A program made the position numbers and the translations under genes. Below are positions 11,442 through 17,918 of a stretch of 64,000 nt of DNA, in pieces (position 1 is the stretch's first letter; the number at the start of each line of letters is the position of its first letter). The DNA comes from Thiomicrorhabdus sp963677355 (GTDB lineage Bacteria > Pseudomonadota > Gammaproteobacteria > Thiomicrospirales > Thiomicrospiraceae), in assembly GCA_963677355.2 (NCBI GenBank), contig CAXXXQ010000002.1, positions 62,001 to 126,000 of the forward strand. Direction: 5' to 3'. The notes under the pieces are model-generated. The model did no database searches and had not been told where the DNA came from. It worked only from the letters and a program-made list of their open reading frames with translations.

Positions 11442-11700
11442 TGTGTAAAAATACTTAACTATGTTTAATTTCTGTTATTCTTTTAGATAAATTTTGAGTC
11501 AGAAGCATTTATCGATTTCCGCTTAAAATATTTTCATGGCTTCTGATGAGTTATACAAAACGTTACTTAGTTTGCGTCATGAAAATCAAGTTAATAGAAG
11601 ATAACCTGTCAAATTGACAGGAATGCCTTAATACCAAGGATAAACTGCCTGAAAATGCATGTAATACAAAATAACAGGGCATATCTGCCTTATACTAAAT
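11442..11700 (+). other. leader before the first cassette; possible attI remnant and cassette promoter
   Basis: A 260-base AT-rich stretch between the argJ terminator and the first cassette boundary, with no convincing gene on either strand. In a complete integron this place holds attI and the integrase gene; no integrase is present. It contains a 17-base palindrome at 11605-11621 (CCTGTCAA A TTGACAGG) whose right arm includes a perfect TTGACA -35 hexamer (11614-11619); GATAAA at 11639 is a possible -10 with a long 19-base spacer. TATACT at 11691 is another -10-like element. Whether any of this recombines or promotes is unproven. Confidence 0.45.
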
Positions 11701-12021
11701 GTTATGAACTCAAAAGGAGTCATTTGTGCAATCAAAACTTAAATTAAACCCTAGTGAGAAGTTAGTTCAGGTTAGACATAGAAGCAAAGGTACAATGGCT
11801 CAAATGGATATTTACTACTACAACATTGTTAATGAAGCAGAAGAAGTTGTTGGTGAGGTCATTTATGAAGACCATACTGCTATAGATTTCCGTGGCCGGA
11901 CTCAGCATGTAACTCAAAAAGACAATGAAGGAAATACTATTGTTCAAGAGTCATGGTAATGATTCATAACAATACACTTAACCCGACCGCGCTAACGCGC
12001 GGCGGGTTAGCTTAAACGTTA
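11701..12021 (+). repeat. duplicated cassette, copy 1
   Basis: A whole cassette from the GTT of one recombination box to the GTTA of the next. By reading, these 321 bases are identical to 15603-15923, including the coding region and its attC site. Confidence 0.95.
11726..11959 (+). CDS. cassette 1: 77-aa hypothetical protein (copy 1)
   Basis: I do not recognise this 77-residue soluble protein. It begins at a GTG with a good AAAGGAG site 7 bases upstream. It has a basic N-terminal part (KLNPSEKLVQVRHRSKG), a tyrosine-rich strand (MDIYYYNIVN), an acidic segment (EAEEVVGEVIYEDH) and ends QESW; the pattern suggests a small beta-rich fold. It is the first cassette of the array, nearest the presumed promoter, and an identical copy sits at 15628. 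No signal peptide or membrane segment is seen. Confidence 0.75.
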   Translation: MQSKLKLNPSEKLVQVRHRSKGTMAQMDIYYYNIVNEAEEVVGEVIYEDHTAIDFRGRTQHVTQKDNEGNTIVQESW

Positions 12022-12024
12022 GCA
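11966..12024 (+). repeat. attC site 1 (59 bp)
   Basis: ATAACAA ... GTTAGCA with inner complementary arms AACCCGACCGCG / CGCGCGGCGGGTT. Nearly identical to attC 9 and attC 10. Confidence 0.9.
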
Positions 12025-12037
12025 TTTCGAGTTACCA

Positions 12038-12505
12038 ATGATCATAGCAAGTAAAGCATTGATGGTTTTAGAAGGACTGATACTCTTATATTTATCAATT
12101 CTCGGGATACTGTTAATTCTTGGTAGCGGCATTCCTTTTTTGTCTGGTGCTATTACGTCAGGGCATTTTGCAGGATTCGTAACTTCCATAATGGTTTTAG
12201 CGTTTTTGGTGGCTGGTTGGCGTGTCTATTTTTGGGTTTTATTAGGTACTTTTGGCACGCGTGGTCATATAAAGAAGTTTTGGCTTGTACTATCACTCCT
12301 TGCAGTCTTTGTAAGCTTGCTGAGTTGGCCTGTGCACGAATTAGCTGAAGCGAGTGCAACAAACATTTGGTATAGGCAAAGCCAGTTATTCATGTTAGGT
12401 TTATATTTTTTACCAACAGCCACGCACTTGGTTTTACATATTTACTTAGAGAAAAATGCTAACAAGTCAAAGCACTCGGACGCCGTAAGCGGCGCCGGTG
12501 TTTGA
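12038..12505 (+). CDS. cassette 2: hypothetical membrane protein
   Basis: A 155-residue protein with about four hydrophobic helices (ALMVLEGLILLYLSILGILL, FAGFVTSIMVLAFLVAGW, FWLVLSLLAVFVSLLSW and LFMLGLYFLPTATHLVLHIY), so an inner-membrane protein of unknown function. The ATG at 12038 follows a weak GAGTT site. The last 15 or so codons (after LEKNANKSKHSD) lie inside attC 2, and the stop falls within that recombination site, so the C-terminal tail is encoded by attC sequence. Cassettes with membrane proteins of unknown function are common in chromosomal integrons. Confidence 0.7.
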   Translation: MIIASKALMVLEGLILLYLSILGILLILGSGIPFLSGAITSGHFAGFVTSIMVLAFLVAGWRVYFWVLLGTFGTRGHIKKFWLVLSLLAVFVSLLSWPVHELAEASATNIWYRQSQLFMLGLYFLPTATHLVLHIYLEKNANKSKHSDAVSGAGV

Positions 12506-12515
12506 GGCGTTAAAT
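12459..12515 (+). repeat. attC site 2 (57 bp)
   Basis: GCTAACAA ... GCGTTAAAT with inner arms CGGACGCCG / CGGCGCCGG. The preceding ORF ends inside it. Confidence 0.85.
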
Positions 12516-12855
12516 GAACATGGAGTACCGAACTTTGAAATCACAAGGATATGACCTTTTGGCGGGTGTTAGCAAAGGGTTAGTAACATTGTCTGTGGGA
12601 ATCATTGCAGGCTTAGTTTCATTAATAAAACTTTCTGGGTTTGAATTTTCAGCAATATACTTGGCTAAAGCTGCACTGATAGCCTGTGCATTGTCAATTG
12701 TAACTGCAATGCTTCTTCAGGTTTCTATAGCGTCATTTATGTTAGGAGAGAAAAGCCGCATACCGTCAAATCCAAAGCTTTATTATGCAATCTCGTGGTT
12801 TTTATTTGGATTTGCAGGTTGTTCTTCAGGCATATTTTTAATTATAAACATTTAA
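12514..12855 (+). CDS. cassette 3: hypothetical membrane protein
   Basis: A 113-residue protein with three hydrophobic helices (GLVTLSVGIIAGLVSLIKL, YLAKAALIACALSIVTAMLL and AISWFLFGFAGCSSGIFLII). It starts at 12514 or at the ATG six bases later, directly after the attC 2 recombination point, with no space for a strong ribosome-binding site. Function unknown; likely inner membrane. The stop lies within the first bases of attC 3. Confidence 0.65.
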   Translation: MNMEYRTLKSQGYDLLAGVSKGLVTLSVGIIAGLVSLIKLSGFEFSAIYLAKAALIACALSIVTAMLLQVSIASFMLGEKSRIPSNPKLYYAISWFLFGFAGCSSGIFLIINI

Positions 12856-12923
12856 CAAACTATTCAATCGGACAGCCTAAACGCGCTTTCAGCGCAGGCT
12901 GCCGATTAATAAGAACGTTAAGC
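12852..12923 (+). repeat. attC site 3 (72 bp)
   Basis: TTAACAA ... GTTAAGC with inner arms ATCGGACAGCC / GGCTGCCGAT and a central hairpin GCGC / GCGC. Confidence 0.88.
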
Positions 12924-12927
12924 AAAT

Positions 12928-13365
12928 ATGAAATCACTACTCGACAATGGACATAGCTGGATTCTAGAACGGCTTGAATACGCCGATGGGCTGGATATTT
13001 ACCTTCGGGAATTGAAGCGTGGGCCTTTACAAGATGCCGAAATTGGCGGTTCAACTATCAAAGACGTATACCCTCTTCAATCATGTGAGGGCAGTCTACT
13101 GACAAGAGTGTCCTTCTCAGATCTCCTGGCATGGCAGTGCCTGAATGAGTCTGCCACAACCGACTTTGCGGGAGACGTTTATGAAAGCTCTGGTTTTTTG
13201 GCAGTTCTCTCTAGTTCAGCTTACCTGAGCTATGTCCTTTCCAAGCATGGATGGTATGTCGAAGTACAAGAGCGGCCTGTTCGGCACTATAGGGTCTGGA
13301 GCGAGAATGAAATTTTCGACGTAGTATCATTCGGTTCACCAGAAATAGAGGCCGTAAATGCTTAA
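12928..13365 (+). CDS. cassette 4: hypothetical protein, 145 aa
   Basis: Unrecognised soluble protein. It starts at an ATG five bases after the attC 3 end box. It has an acidic, aromatic composition (HSWILERLEYADGLDIYL near the N-terminus, HGWYVEVQERPVRHYRVW near residue 110) and a serine/alanine-rich central part (GFLAVLSSSAYLSYVL). The composition is less AT-rich than cassettes 2 and 5, consistent with cassettes of different origin. No enzymatic motif seen. Confidence 0.7.
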   Translation: MKSLLDNGHSWILERLEYADGLDIYLRELKRGPLQDAEIGGSTIKDVYPLQSCEGSLLTRVSFSDLLAWQCLNESATTDFAGDVYESSGFLAVLSSSAYLSYVLSKHGWYVEVQERPVRHYRVWSENEIFDVVSFGSPEIEAVNA

Positions 13366-13443
13366 CCAGGCCAAGCACAGCGACAGCCTTTTCGTTGCGG
13401 CTTCGCCTCCACTACAAGGCTGCGCGTGTTGGCGGCGTTAGGT
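13362..13443 (+). repeat. attC site 4 (82 bp)
   Basis: TTAACCA ... GTTAGGT; inner complementary arms include CAGCCTT / AAGGCTG. The left box reads AACC rather than AACA. Confidence 0.82.
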
Positions 13444-13477
13444 GTTAATTAACTTTTTGCAAAAAGGAAGAACCGAA

Positions 13478-13798
13478 ATGAGTAAATTAATGGAATTGAA
13501 TTTTGATGGAATTAACTTTGAAGTAAATTCAAGTCAGCAGTTTGCCACTGTTATTTTTGACAGAGGCGAAGATGGTGAAAAAACAGACATTACTGTTATT
13601 AAAGATGGAAAGATTAACCAATTTGAAGGAGATAATCGTTTTAATCCTTCAGCTAGGAGACATTCCTCTTGTGTTTATGTAACAGAAGAATGGCAAGACG
13701 GTAAAAATATAAAAATTTGTACCATTCAGCATAAAGGCACTACTCTTGTTGAGATACATGAGGTTTCACAAGATGAAATGGATTACCTTTTCAAATAA
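13478..13798 (+). CDS. cassette 5: hypothetical protein, 106 aa
   Basis: Unrecognised soluble protein, AT-rich coding sequence. The frame is open back to 13442, but the ATG at 13478 has a good AAGGAAG site seven bases upstream, so I use it. The sequence is acidic and strand-rich (ELNFDGINFEVNSSQQFATVIFD, KTDITVIKDGKINQFEGD, CTIQHKGTTLVEIHEV). No known motif. Confidence 0.7.
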   Translation: MSKLMELNFDGINFEVNSSQQFATVIFDRGEDGEKTDITVIKDGKINQFEGDNRFNPSARRHSSCVYVTEEWQDGKNIKICTIQHKGTTLVEIHEVSQDEMDYLFK

Positions 13799-13801
13799 CA
13801 C

Positions 13802-13859
13802 CTAACAAAACACTCAAGCGGACGGCGTAAACGCCGCTCGCTTAGTTTAATCGTTAGGT
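13802..13859 (+). repeat. attC site 5 (58 bp)
   Basis: CTAACAA ... GTTAGGT with inner arms AAGCGGACGGCG / CGCCGCTCGCTT and a TAAA loop. Confidence 0.9.
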
Positions 13860-13870
13860 TTAAAAAGAAC

Positions 13871-14215
13871 ATGGATCGTGCCTCGTACCAAGAACAATGC
13901 AGATTGCCGTCATCATTCAGTCGCAAAGAGCTGGAAGATACTCTTGCAGCATTAAAGCAAGCTAATTCAGAAGTGGCCGGGATTGTTGAGAAGGTGCTGA
14001 ATGCCAAGCCAATCGAAAAGCCAAAGAAACACGTAGGCGCAAACGGAAGCGATTATTTCAACGTTCGGGTGTCGGAGCGGGAGGCTGAAGCTATAGCAGA
14101 AGAGCTTGGCGCCTTGGAGGTTCAAAGCGTATCGGCGGAGGGCAATACCACTCCATTGGCATCACACTATGCTTCGTTGCTTGATCGGTGGTTAAGGTAC
14201 GCTGGTGAAGGCTAG
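13871..14215 (+). CDS. cassette 6: hypothetical protein, 114 aa
   Basis: Unrecognised soluble protein, predicted mostly helical: SRKELEDTLAALKQANSEV near residue 17 looks like a coiled-coil segment, and VSEREAEAIAEELGAL follows near residue 67. A basic linker (KPIEKPKKH) joins them. Starts at ATG 13871, 12 bases after attC 5. No motif links it to a known toxin, antitoxin or enzyme. Confidence 0.65.
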   Translation: MDRASYQEQCRLPSSFSRKELEDTLAALKQANSEVAGIVEKVLNAKPIEKPKKHVGANGSDYFNVRVSEREAEAIAEELGALEVQSVSAEGNTTPLASHYASLLDRWLRYAGEG

Positions 14216-14229
14216 CATGGAGCACAAAC

Positions 14230-14362
14230 CTAACAAGTCGTTCAAGCCGCTCGCCTGCGGCTCGCTCGGACATTCAGCACTCCGCACTTGCTCGGGCATG
14301 GCTTCGCCATTTTTTCCTGAGCAAGCGCTCCGTGCTGAATGCCGCTTAACTGGGCGTTAGAG
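14230..14362 (+). repeat. attC site 6 (133 bp, long form)
   Basis: CTAACAA ... GTTAGAG. The inner arms are long: CATTCAGCACTCCGCACTTG pairs imperfectly with CAAGCGCTCCGTGCTGAATG, with GGCTTCGCC at the tip. Over twice the size of most sites in the array. Confidence 0.85.
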
Positions 14363-14368
14363 CTAATA

Positions 14369-14692
14369 ATGAAAATTCTACTAAAATGGAAAATTTGGAG
14401 AATCGAGGCAGCAATCAAGGCTCTTATTAAAGCTGAAGGCTTTAAACCATTAGTCTGGTCATTTGGAGCGTACTATATAGATCCAAAGCACTTAGTGTTT
14501 GTTGTAGGCGTACCTACGGACGAAGAAAGAAACAAACTAAAAGAAAATAACAATTTCATTCAATCATTAAAATCACTGCTTGTGAAATTTGGTTGGCCTG
14601 AAAAAGCGCGAGAGCATGTAGTATTTGATATTGAATCACAGGAAACAGTGGACAAAGAAGATAATGGAAATTGGTGGTATCACTATAAATAG
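14369..14692 (+). CDS. cassette 7: hypothetical protein, 107 aa
   Basis: Unrecognised soluble protein. The frame is open upstream into attC 6, but the ATG at 14369 (MKILLKWKIWRIEAA) lies just after the recombination point and is the likely start. It has a basic/aromatic N-terminus, a strand pair around FGAYYIDPKHLVFVVGVPTDEE and an acidic C-terminus ending NWWYHYK. It may be a small two-layer alpha/beta protein; no function can be given. Confidence 0.65.
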   Translation: MKILLKWKIWRIEAAIKALIKAEGFKPLVWSFGAYYIDPKHLVFVVGVPTDEERNKLKENNNFIQSLKSLLVKFGWPEKAREHVVFDIESQETVDKEDNGNWWYHYK

Positions 14693-14694
14693 CT

Positions 14695-14767
14695 CTAACA
14701 AGTCGTTCGTGTGGGACCGCCTAAAGCGCTGCGCGCTTTATCCGCCCCCACAACTCAAACGTTATGT
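14695..14767 (+). repeat. attC site 7 (73 bp)
   Basis: CTAACAA ... GTTATGT with inner arms GTGTGGG / CCCCACA and a GCGCTGCGCGC core. Confidence 0.85.
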
Positions 14768-14779
14768 TTCAAAACCAAT

Positions 14780-15127
14780 ATGCAGATAGCAAAACAAATT
14801 GAACCAGGGTTCTCCACAGCTGATGCTGAATACCCTGAAATAAGACAAGAGGATGGCGATTTAACTCTGTGCTTTAAAGACTGGCAGGAAAACTCCGTAG
14901 AGGTTTTCTTTGGTGATGCTGTTGCCTTCAAATGGCAAATGGCTGAATCGTTTCTAGCAAATGAACGTGATGATTGTAGCTACGAAATTGAAGACTCTGA
15001 ATGGTTAGAGCTTCATCGTAAACAAGGTGAAATTGAGCCTGAAGAAGAATATAAGCATTATAAATTCAATTTTAACGCTATTGGTCAGTTCGAGGTTTTA
15101 GCTCTGTGCTATACCGTAAAAACATAA
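14780..15127 (+). CDS. cassette 8: hypothetical protein, 115 aa
   Basis: Unrecognised acidic soluble protein. The open frame begins at 14711 inside attC 7, but the first 23 codons are attC sequence; the ATG at 14780 (MQIAKQIEPGFSTADAEYPE) is the likely start. Strand-rich segments include LTLCFKDWQENSVEVFFGD and HYKFNFNAIGQFEVLALCY. The layout resembles small immunity-like or binding proteins seen in cassettes, but no specific family is recognised. Confidence 0.65.
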   Translation: MQIAKQIEPGFSTADAEYPEIRQEDGDLTLCFKDWQENSVEVFFGDAVAFKWQMAESFLANERDDCSYEIEDSEWLELHRKQGEIEPEEEYKHYKFNFNAIGQFEVLALCYTVKT

Positions 15128-15194
15128 CAAGCAAAGGCAGCATCGCCCTTCGGGCTGGACGCGCTAACGCGCGCCGCTGTTTTGGGCGTTATAC
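15124..15194 (+). repeat. attC site 8 (71 bp)
   Basis: ATAACAA ... GTTATAC with inner arms GGCAGC / GCCGCTG and a hairpin GCGCTAACGCGC like that of attC 1, 9 and 10. Confidence 0.85.
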
Positions 15195-15211
15195 ATAATT
15201 TAAGGAATTAC

Positions 15212-15541
15212 ATGGAACTTAAAGATTTTATTGCAACTACTCTTGGAGAAATCCAAGAAGGTGTACAACTAGCAATTAACCAAACAATAAAAAACGGTGT
15301 AAGTGGTGCAATAAATCCGAATTTCACTGAAACAAACCGAAATGACAAACTTATTCAAAATATAAACTTCGATATTGCGGTTACTGTTTCTGACGAGGAA
15401 AAAGGTGATCTGAATACAGGTATAAAAGTAGTGGGTTTATCCGTTGGTGGACAAGAATCAAGCTCATCAACTACTAGTAAAGTGAGCAGAATACAGTTTT
15501 CAATCCCTATCATTCCGCCTGTCACACAAGTAAAGCCTTAA
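15212..15541 (+). CDS. cassette 9: hypothetical protein, trypco2-like layout
   Basis: A 109-residue soluble protein starting at ATG 15212 with AAGGA six bases upstream. It has an N-terminal helix (ELKDFIATTLGEIQEGVQ), a strand INFDIAVTV, then GIKVVGLSVGGQ, a serine/threonine-rich linker, and VSRIQFSIPIIPP. This order (helix, strand, G-[IV]-[KR]-V strand, lysine/arginine-containing final strand) resembles small domains that accompany trypsin-like proteases (trypco2 type), but the likeness is only from memory of the pattern. Function unknown. Confidence 0.65.
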   Translation: MELKDFIATTLGEIQEGVQLAINQTIKNGVSGAINPNFTETNRNDKLIQNINFDIAVTVSDEEKGDLNTGIKVVGLSVGGQESSSSTTSKVSRIQFSIPIIPPVTQVKP

Positions 15542-15550
15542 AATTTATGT

Positions 15551-15609
15551 ATAACAATATACTAAACCCGACCACGCTAACGCGCGGCCGGTTAGCTTAA
15601 ACGTTATGA
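15551..15609 (+). repeat. attC site 9 (59 bp)
   Basis: ATAACAA ... GTTATGA; inner arms AACCCGACCACG / CGCGCGGCCGGTT. A few bases different from attC 1 and 10. Confidence 0.9.
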
Positions 15610-15923
15610 ACTCAAAAGGAGTCATTTGTGCAATCAAAACTTAAATTAAACCCTAGTGAGAAGTTAGTTCAGGTTAGACATAGAAGCAAAGGTACAATGG
15701 CTCAAATGGATATTTACTACTACAACATTGTTAATGAAGCAGAAGAAGTTGTTGGTGAGGTCATTTATGAAGACCATACTGCTATAGATTTCCGTGGCCG
15801 GACTCAGCATGTAACTCAAAAAGACAATGAAGGAAATACTATTGTTCAAGAGTCATGGTAATGATTCATAACAATACACTTAACCCGACCGCGCTAACGC
15901 GCGGCGGGTTAGCTTAAACGTTA
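15603..15923 (+). repeat. duplicated cassette, copy 2
   Basis: Identical by reading to 11701-12021 over 321 bases, from recombination point to recombination point. Confidence 0.95.
15628..15861 (+). CDS. cassette 10: 77-aa hypothetical protein (copy 2)
   Basis: Same protein as at 11726, with no substitution in the coding sequence, the GTG start or the AAAGGAG site. The copy lies nine cassettes further from the leader. Identity extending across the whole cassette but not beyond its recombination points suggests duplication by cassette recombination and not by a larger segmental event. Confidence 0.75.
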   Translation: MQSKLKLNPSEKLVQVRHRSKGTMAQMDIYYYNIVNEAEEVVGEVIYEDHTAIDFRGRTQHVTQKDNEGNTIVQESW

Positions 15924-15926
15924 TGA
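15868..15926 (+). repeat. attC site 10 (59 bp)
   Basis: ATAACAA ... GTTATGA; identical to attC 1 up to the GTTA of the end box. Confidence 0.9.
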
Positions 15927-15952
15927 GTGACCGCAAGCGGTCACTCATAACG
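15919..15952. repeat. 34-base perfect hairpin linking attC 10 and attC 11
   Basis: Sixteen-base arms (CGTTATGAGTGACCGC and its complement) with a two-base AA loop. The left arm contains the end box of attC 10 and the right arm the start box of attC 11. It forms the whole body of an ORF-less cassette. Confidence 0.9.
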
Positions 15953-16090
15953 GGGGTGGCGCTAATAGATCGCATTGCCATGACTCGCTTACGCTCCTCA
16001 TAACAATGCAATCAACCTGACCTACCCACCATTCAAAAATTGAAATTTTTAAATAGTGGGGGCGGCAGGTTATCGCCACCCCCGTTAGCC
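15948..16090 (+). repeat. attC site 11, 143 bp, branched palindrome
   Basis: Outer arms TAACGGGGGTGGCG (15948-15961) and CGCCACCCCCGTTA (16074-16087) are perfectly complementary and carry the two recombination boxes. Inside are two separate hairpins: GATCGCATTG / CAATGCAATC (15968-16013, one mismatch) and AACCTG ... CAGGTT (16014-16071) enclosing a CCCAC-ATT-AAAAAT / ATTTTT-AAT-GTGGG stem. Typical attC sites fold as one hairpin, so a three-way junction is unusual. Confidence 0.8.
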
Positions 16091-16109
16091 CCTTTTCGGA
16101 AATTTGAAC

Positions 16110-17069
16110 ATGGCCGTAAAAAACCAGTATCAGGACTTGCTAAGATCTAAGATTGTATCTGCCATATCTCAAGCAAAAGCGGCGGCAGGCTTCTCACATC
16201 AAGGAGTAAAGGGCACAGTTCTTGAGTTGCTAATTAGCCAGCTATTTCAACCATTATTGCCAGCTGACGTCGGAGTGGGTACTGGGCAGATAATAGATAG
16301 CTATAGCGGGAAGCTTTCGGGGCAGGTAGACATTGTTCTTTATAACAGGGCTATCTTGCCTCCAATACTGATGGACGAAAAAGTTGGTGTTTTCCCAATA
16401 GAGTCCGTTCTTTATACAATCGAAGTTAAGACGACGTTAAATGCTACCGAGCTAAAAATGGCGCATGAGAGTGCAAAAAATATAGCTCAAAACTTTGGTT
16501 ATCGTCCTGGTTTGAAAGGTGAAGATGGAAAGGAAAAACATCACTCAATCGAGAAAGTAAGATCGGTAATATTCGCTCTTAATTCGGATCTTAGTGGCAA
16601 TAAACTAAATGAGGCCGAGCGATATCGAAAATTATACGGCGACGATACAGCACACATAAGAGCTATTTGTGTTACTGGAAAAGAATATTGGTACGATAAC
16701 GGGAATTACTGGATAGGATTTAAGGATGGTCAGGATTACGATGAGATTCTTGCTTTTATTGGTGGTGTGACTAATACTTATAGAGAAGTTTCGATTAGTC
16801 GGGGTCAGCCTTGCTTAGGTCACTATGTCATTCCTGAGGCAAAAGGGTTTGTTGCGACAAAATCTAGGGATGTAGCTTCGGTAACGTTGACCTGTGAAGA
16901 TTGTGGCATTGAGGGTGAAATGATCCCAAATATCGGCCAAATGAATATCACTATTAATGGGGCTATTTCATCAAAAGAAAGCTGTCCTAATTGCGGAGGC
17001 AAAATGTCTTCGGAGAGTGGTTCCTATGTTTTTAAAAATGGGCAGCTTATTGAGAACAACTTGGGCTAA
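16110..17069 (+). CDS. cassette 12: DUF6602-like protein with PD-(D/E)XK-type motif and zinc ribbon
   Basis: A 319-residue protein, the largest in the array. Its N-terminal half has HQGVKGTVLELLISQLFQPLLP, VGTGQIIDSYSGKLSGQVDIVLYN and FPIESVLYTIEVKTTLN: a conserved aspartate (QVD) followed by E-x-K, as in PD-(D/E)XK nuclease folds; the pattern resembles the DUF6602 family. The C-terminal part has CEDCG ... CPNCGG, a probable zinc ribbon. The start is the ATG at 16110, after a TTG at 16104. Nuclease activity is inferred from the motif only. Genes of this kind are often found near phage-defence genes, so a defence role is possible but unproven. Confidence 0.7.
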   Translation: MAVKNQYQDLLRSKIVSAISQAKAAAGFSHQGVKGTVLELLISQLFQPLLPADVGVGTGQIIDSYSGKLSGQVDIVLYNRAILPPILMDEKVGVFPIESVLYTIEVKTTLNATELKMAHESAKNIAQNFGYRPGLKGEDGKEKHHSIEKVRSVIFALNSDLSGNKLNEAERYRKLYGDDTAHIRAICVTGKEYWYDNGNYWIGFKDGQDYDEILAFIGGVTNTYREVSISRGQPCLGHYVIPEAKGFVATKSRDVASVTLTCEDCGIEGEMIPNIGQMNITINGAISSKESCPNCGGKMSSESGSYVFKNGQLIENNLG

Positions 17070-17131
17070 CAAAGTGCTGCTAGGGACAAACCTACGCTGC
17101 GCTTCGGTTCGCCCCAGAGCACGGCGTTCGG
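17066..17131 (+). repeat. attC site 12 (66 bp, atypical end box)
   Basis: CTAACAA ... GTTCGGC; inner arms GTGCT / AGCAC. The end box has C where GTTRRRY expects a purine, so it may recombine poorly. Confidence 0.65.
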
Positions 17132-17141
17132 CAGGGGAAAT

Positions 17142-17918
17142 ATGGCACACGAATTTGATGGCAAGAAGTACGAGAAAGCATCCACCCACCAGAAGGAATG
17201 GGGAGCGAAGCTCATTGCAGAATTCGACTTGAAGGGAACTGAGCATATTCTCGATCTTGGGTGCGGAGACGGAACATTAACGGCACAGCTTGCTGCACTC
17301 GTTCCGAAAGGGGAAATCATCGGGATTGATGGGTCAAAGGGGATGATTGATGAGGCTCAATCAAAGGCAGGAAACAACCTCCGATTTCGCAGGCTGGATA
17401 TCAACGACCTCGATTTTGTCGAGGAGTTCGATCTAATCTTTTCCAATGCGACACTCCACTGGATCAAAGACCACCAGCGTCTGTTACAGAAAGCTAACAA
17501 GGCGCTTCGTGACGGTGGTCGCCTGCGTTTCAACTTTGCCGGAGACGGTAACTGCTCGCATTTCTTCGGTGTTGTACGTGAAGCAATGGAACGAGAGGAG
17601 TTCCTTTCATTTTTTGCGGAATTCGAGTGGCCTTGGTACATGCCGTCCGTCGATGAGTACAAAGCTTTGTCCGAATCAAGCGGCTTGCAAGATGTAAAGG
17701 TTTGGGATGAAAACGCAGACAGATATTTTCCCGACGCAGATGCGATGATCCGATGGGTTGATCAGCCAAGTCTTGTACCATTTTTGGCCTTCATCCCTGA
17801 TCCGGAGAAGTCCTTATTCCGCGATTTCGTCGTAAACAGAATGATTGAAAAAACGAAACAGGAAGACGGAAGATACTTTGAAACTTTCCGACGCATAAAT
17901 GTTTCAGCAACGAAGTGA
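17142..17918 (+). CDS. cassette 13: class I SAM-dependent methyltransferase
   Basis: A 258-residue methyltransferase. Motif I is HILDLGCGDGTLTAQLA near residue 36; the acidic residue of motif II is in EIIGIDGSKGMIDEA; motif IV is FDLIFSNATLHWIKDH. The layout with SNATLHW resembles trans-aconitate methyltransferases (Tam-like), but the substrate cannot be told. Start ATG 17142 has a good AGGGGAA site. It is the last recognisable cassette gene; no clear attC follows, only a short imperfect palindrome near 17932-17967 that may be a truncated site. Confidence 0.85.
   Translation: MAHEFDGKKYEKASTHQKEWGAKLIAEFDLKGTEHILDLGCGDGTLTAQLAALVPKGEIIGIDGSKGMIDEAQSKAGNNLRFRRLDINDLDFVEEFDLIFSNATLHWIKDHQRLLQKANKALRDGGRLRFNFAGDGNCSHFFGVVREAMEREEFLSFFAEFEWPWYMPSVDEYKALSESSGLQDVKVWDENADRYFPDADAMIRWVDQPSLVPFLAFIPDPEKSLFRDFVVNRMIEKTKQEDGRYFETFRRINVSATK

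Noticed and set aside
11605..11621. LexA-like box in the array leader
   Set aside because: CTGT and ACAG are separated by seven bases, not the eight of the enterobacterial LexA box, and no SOS gene follows.
14711..14779. Longer start for the cassette 8 protein
   Set aside because: These codons lie within attC 7 and would change with cassette exchange.
16957..17246. ORFs on both strands across the attC 12 junction
   Set aside because: They overlap the nuclease-like and methyltransferase genes in other frames and span a recombination site.
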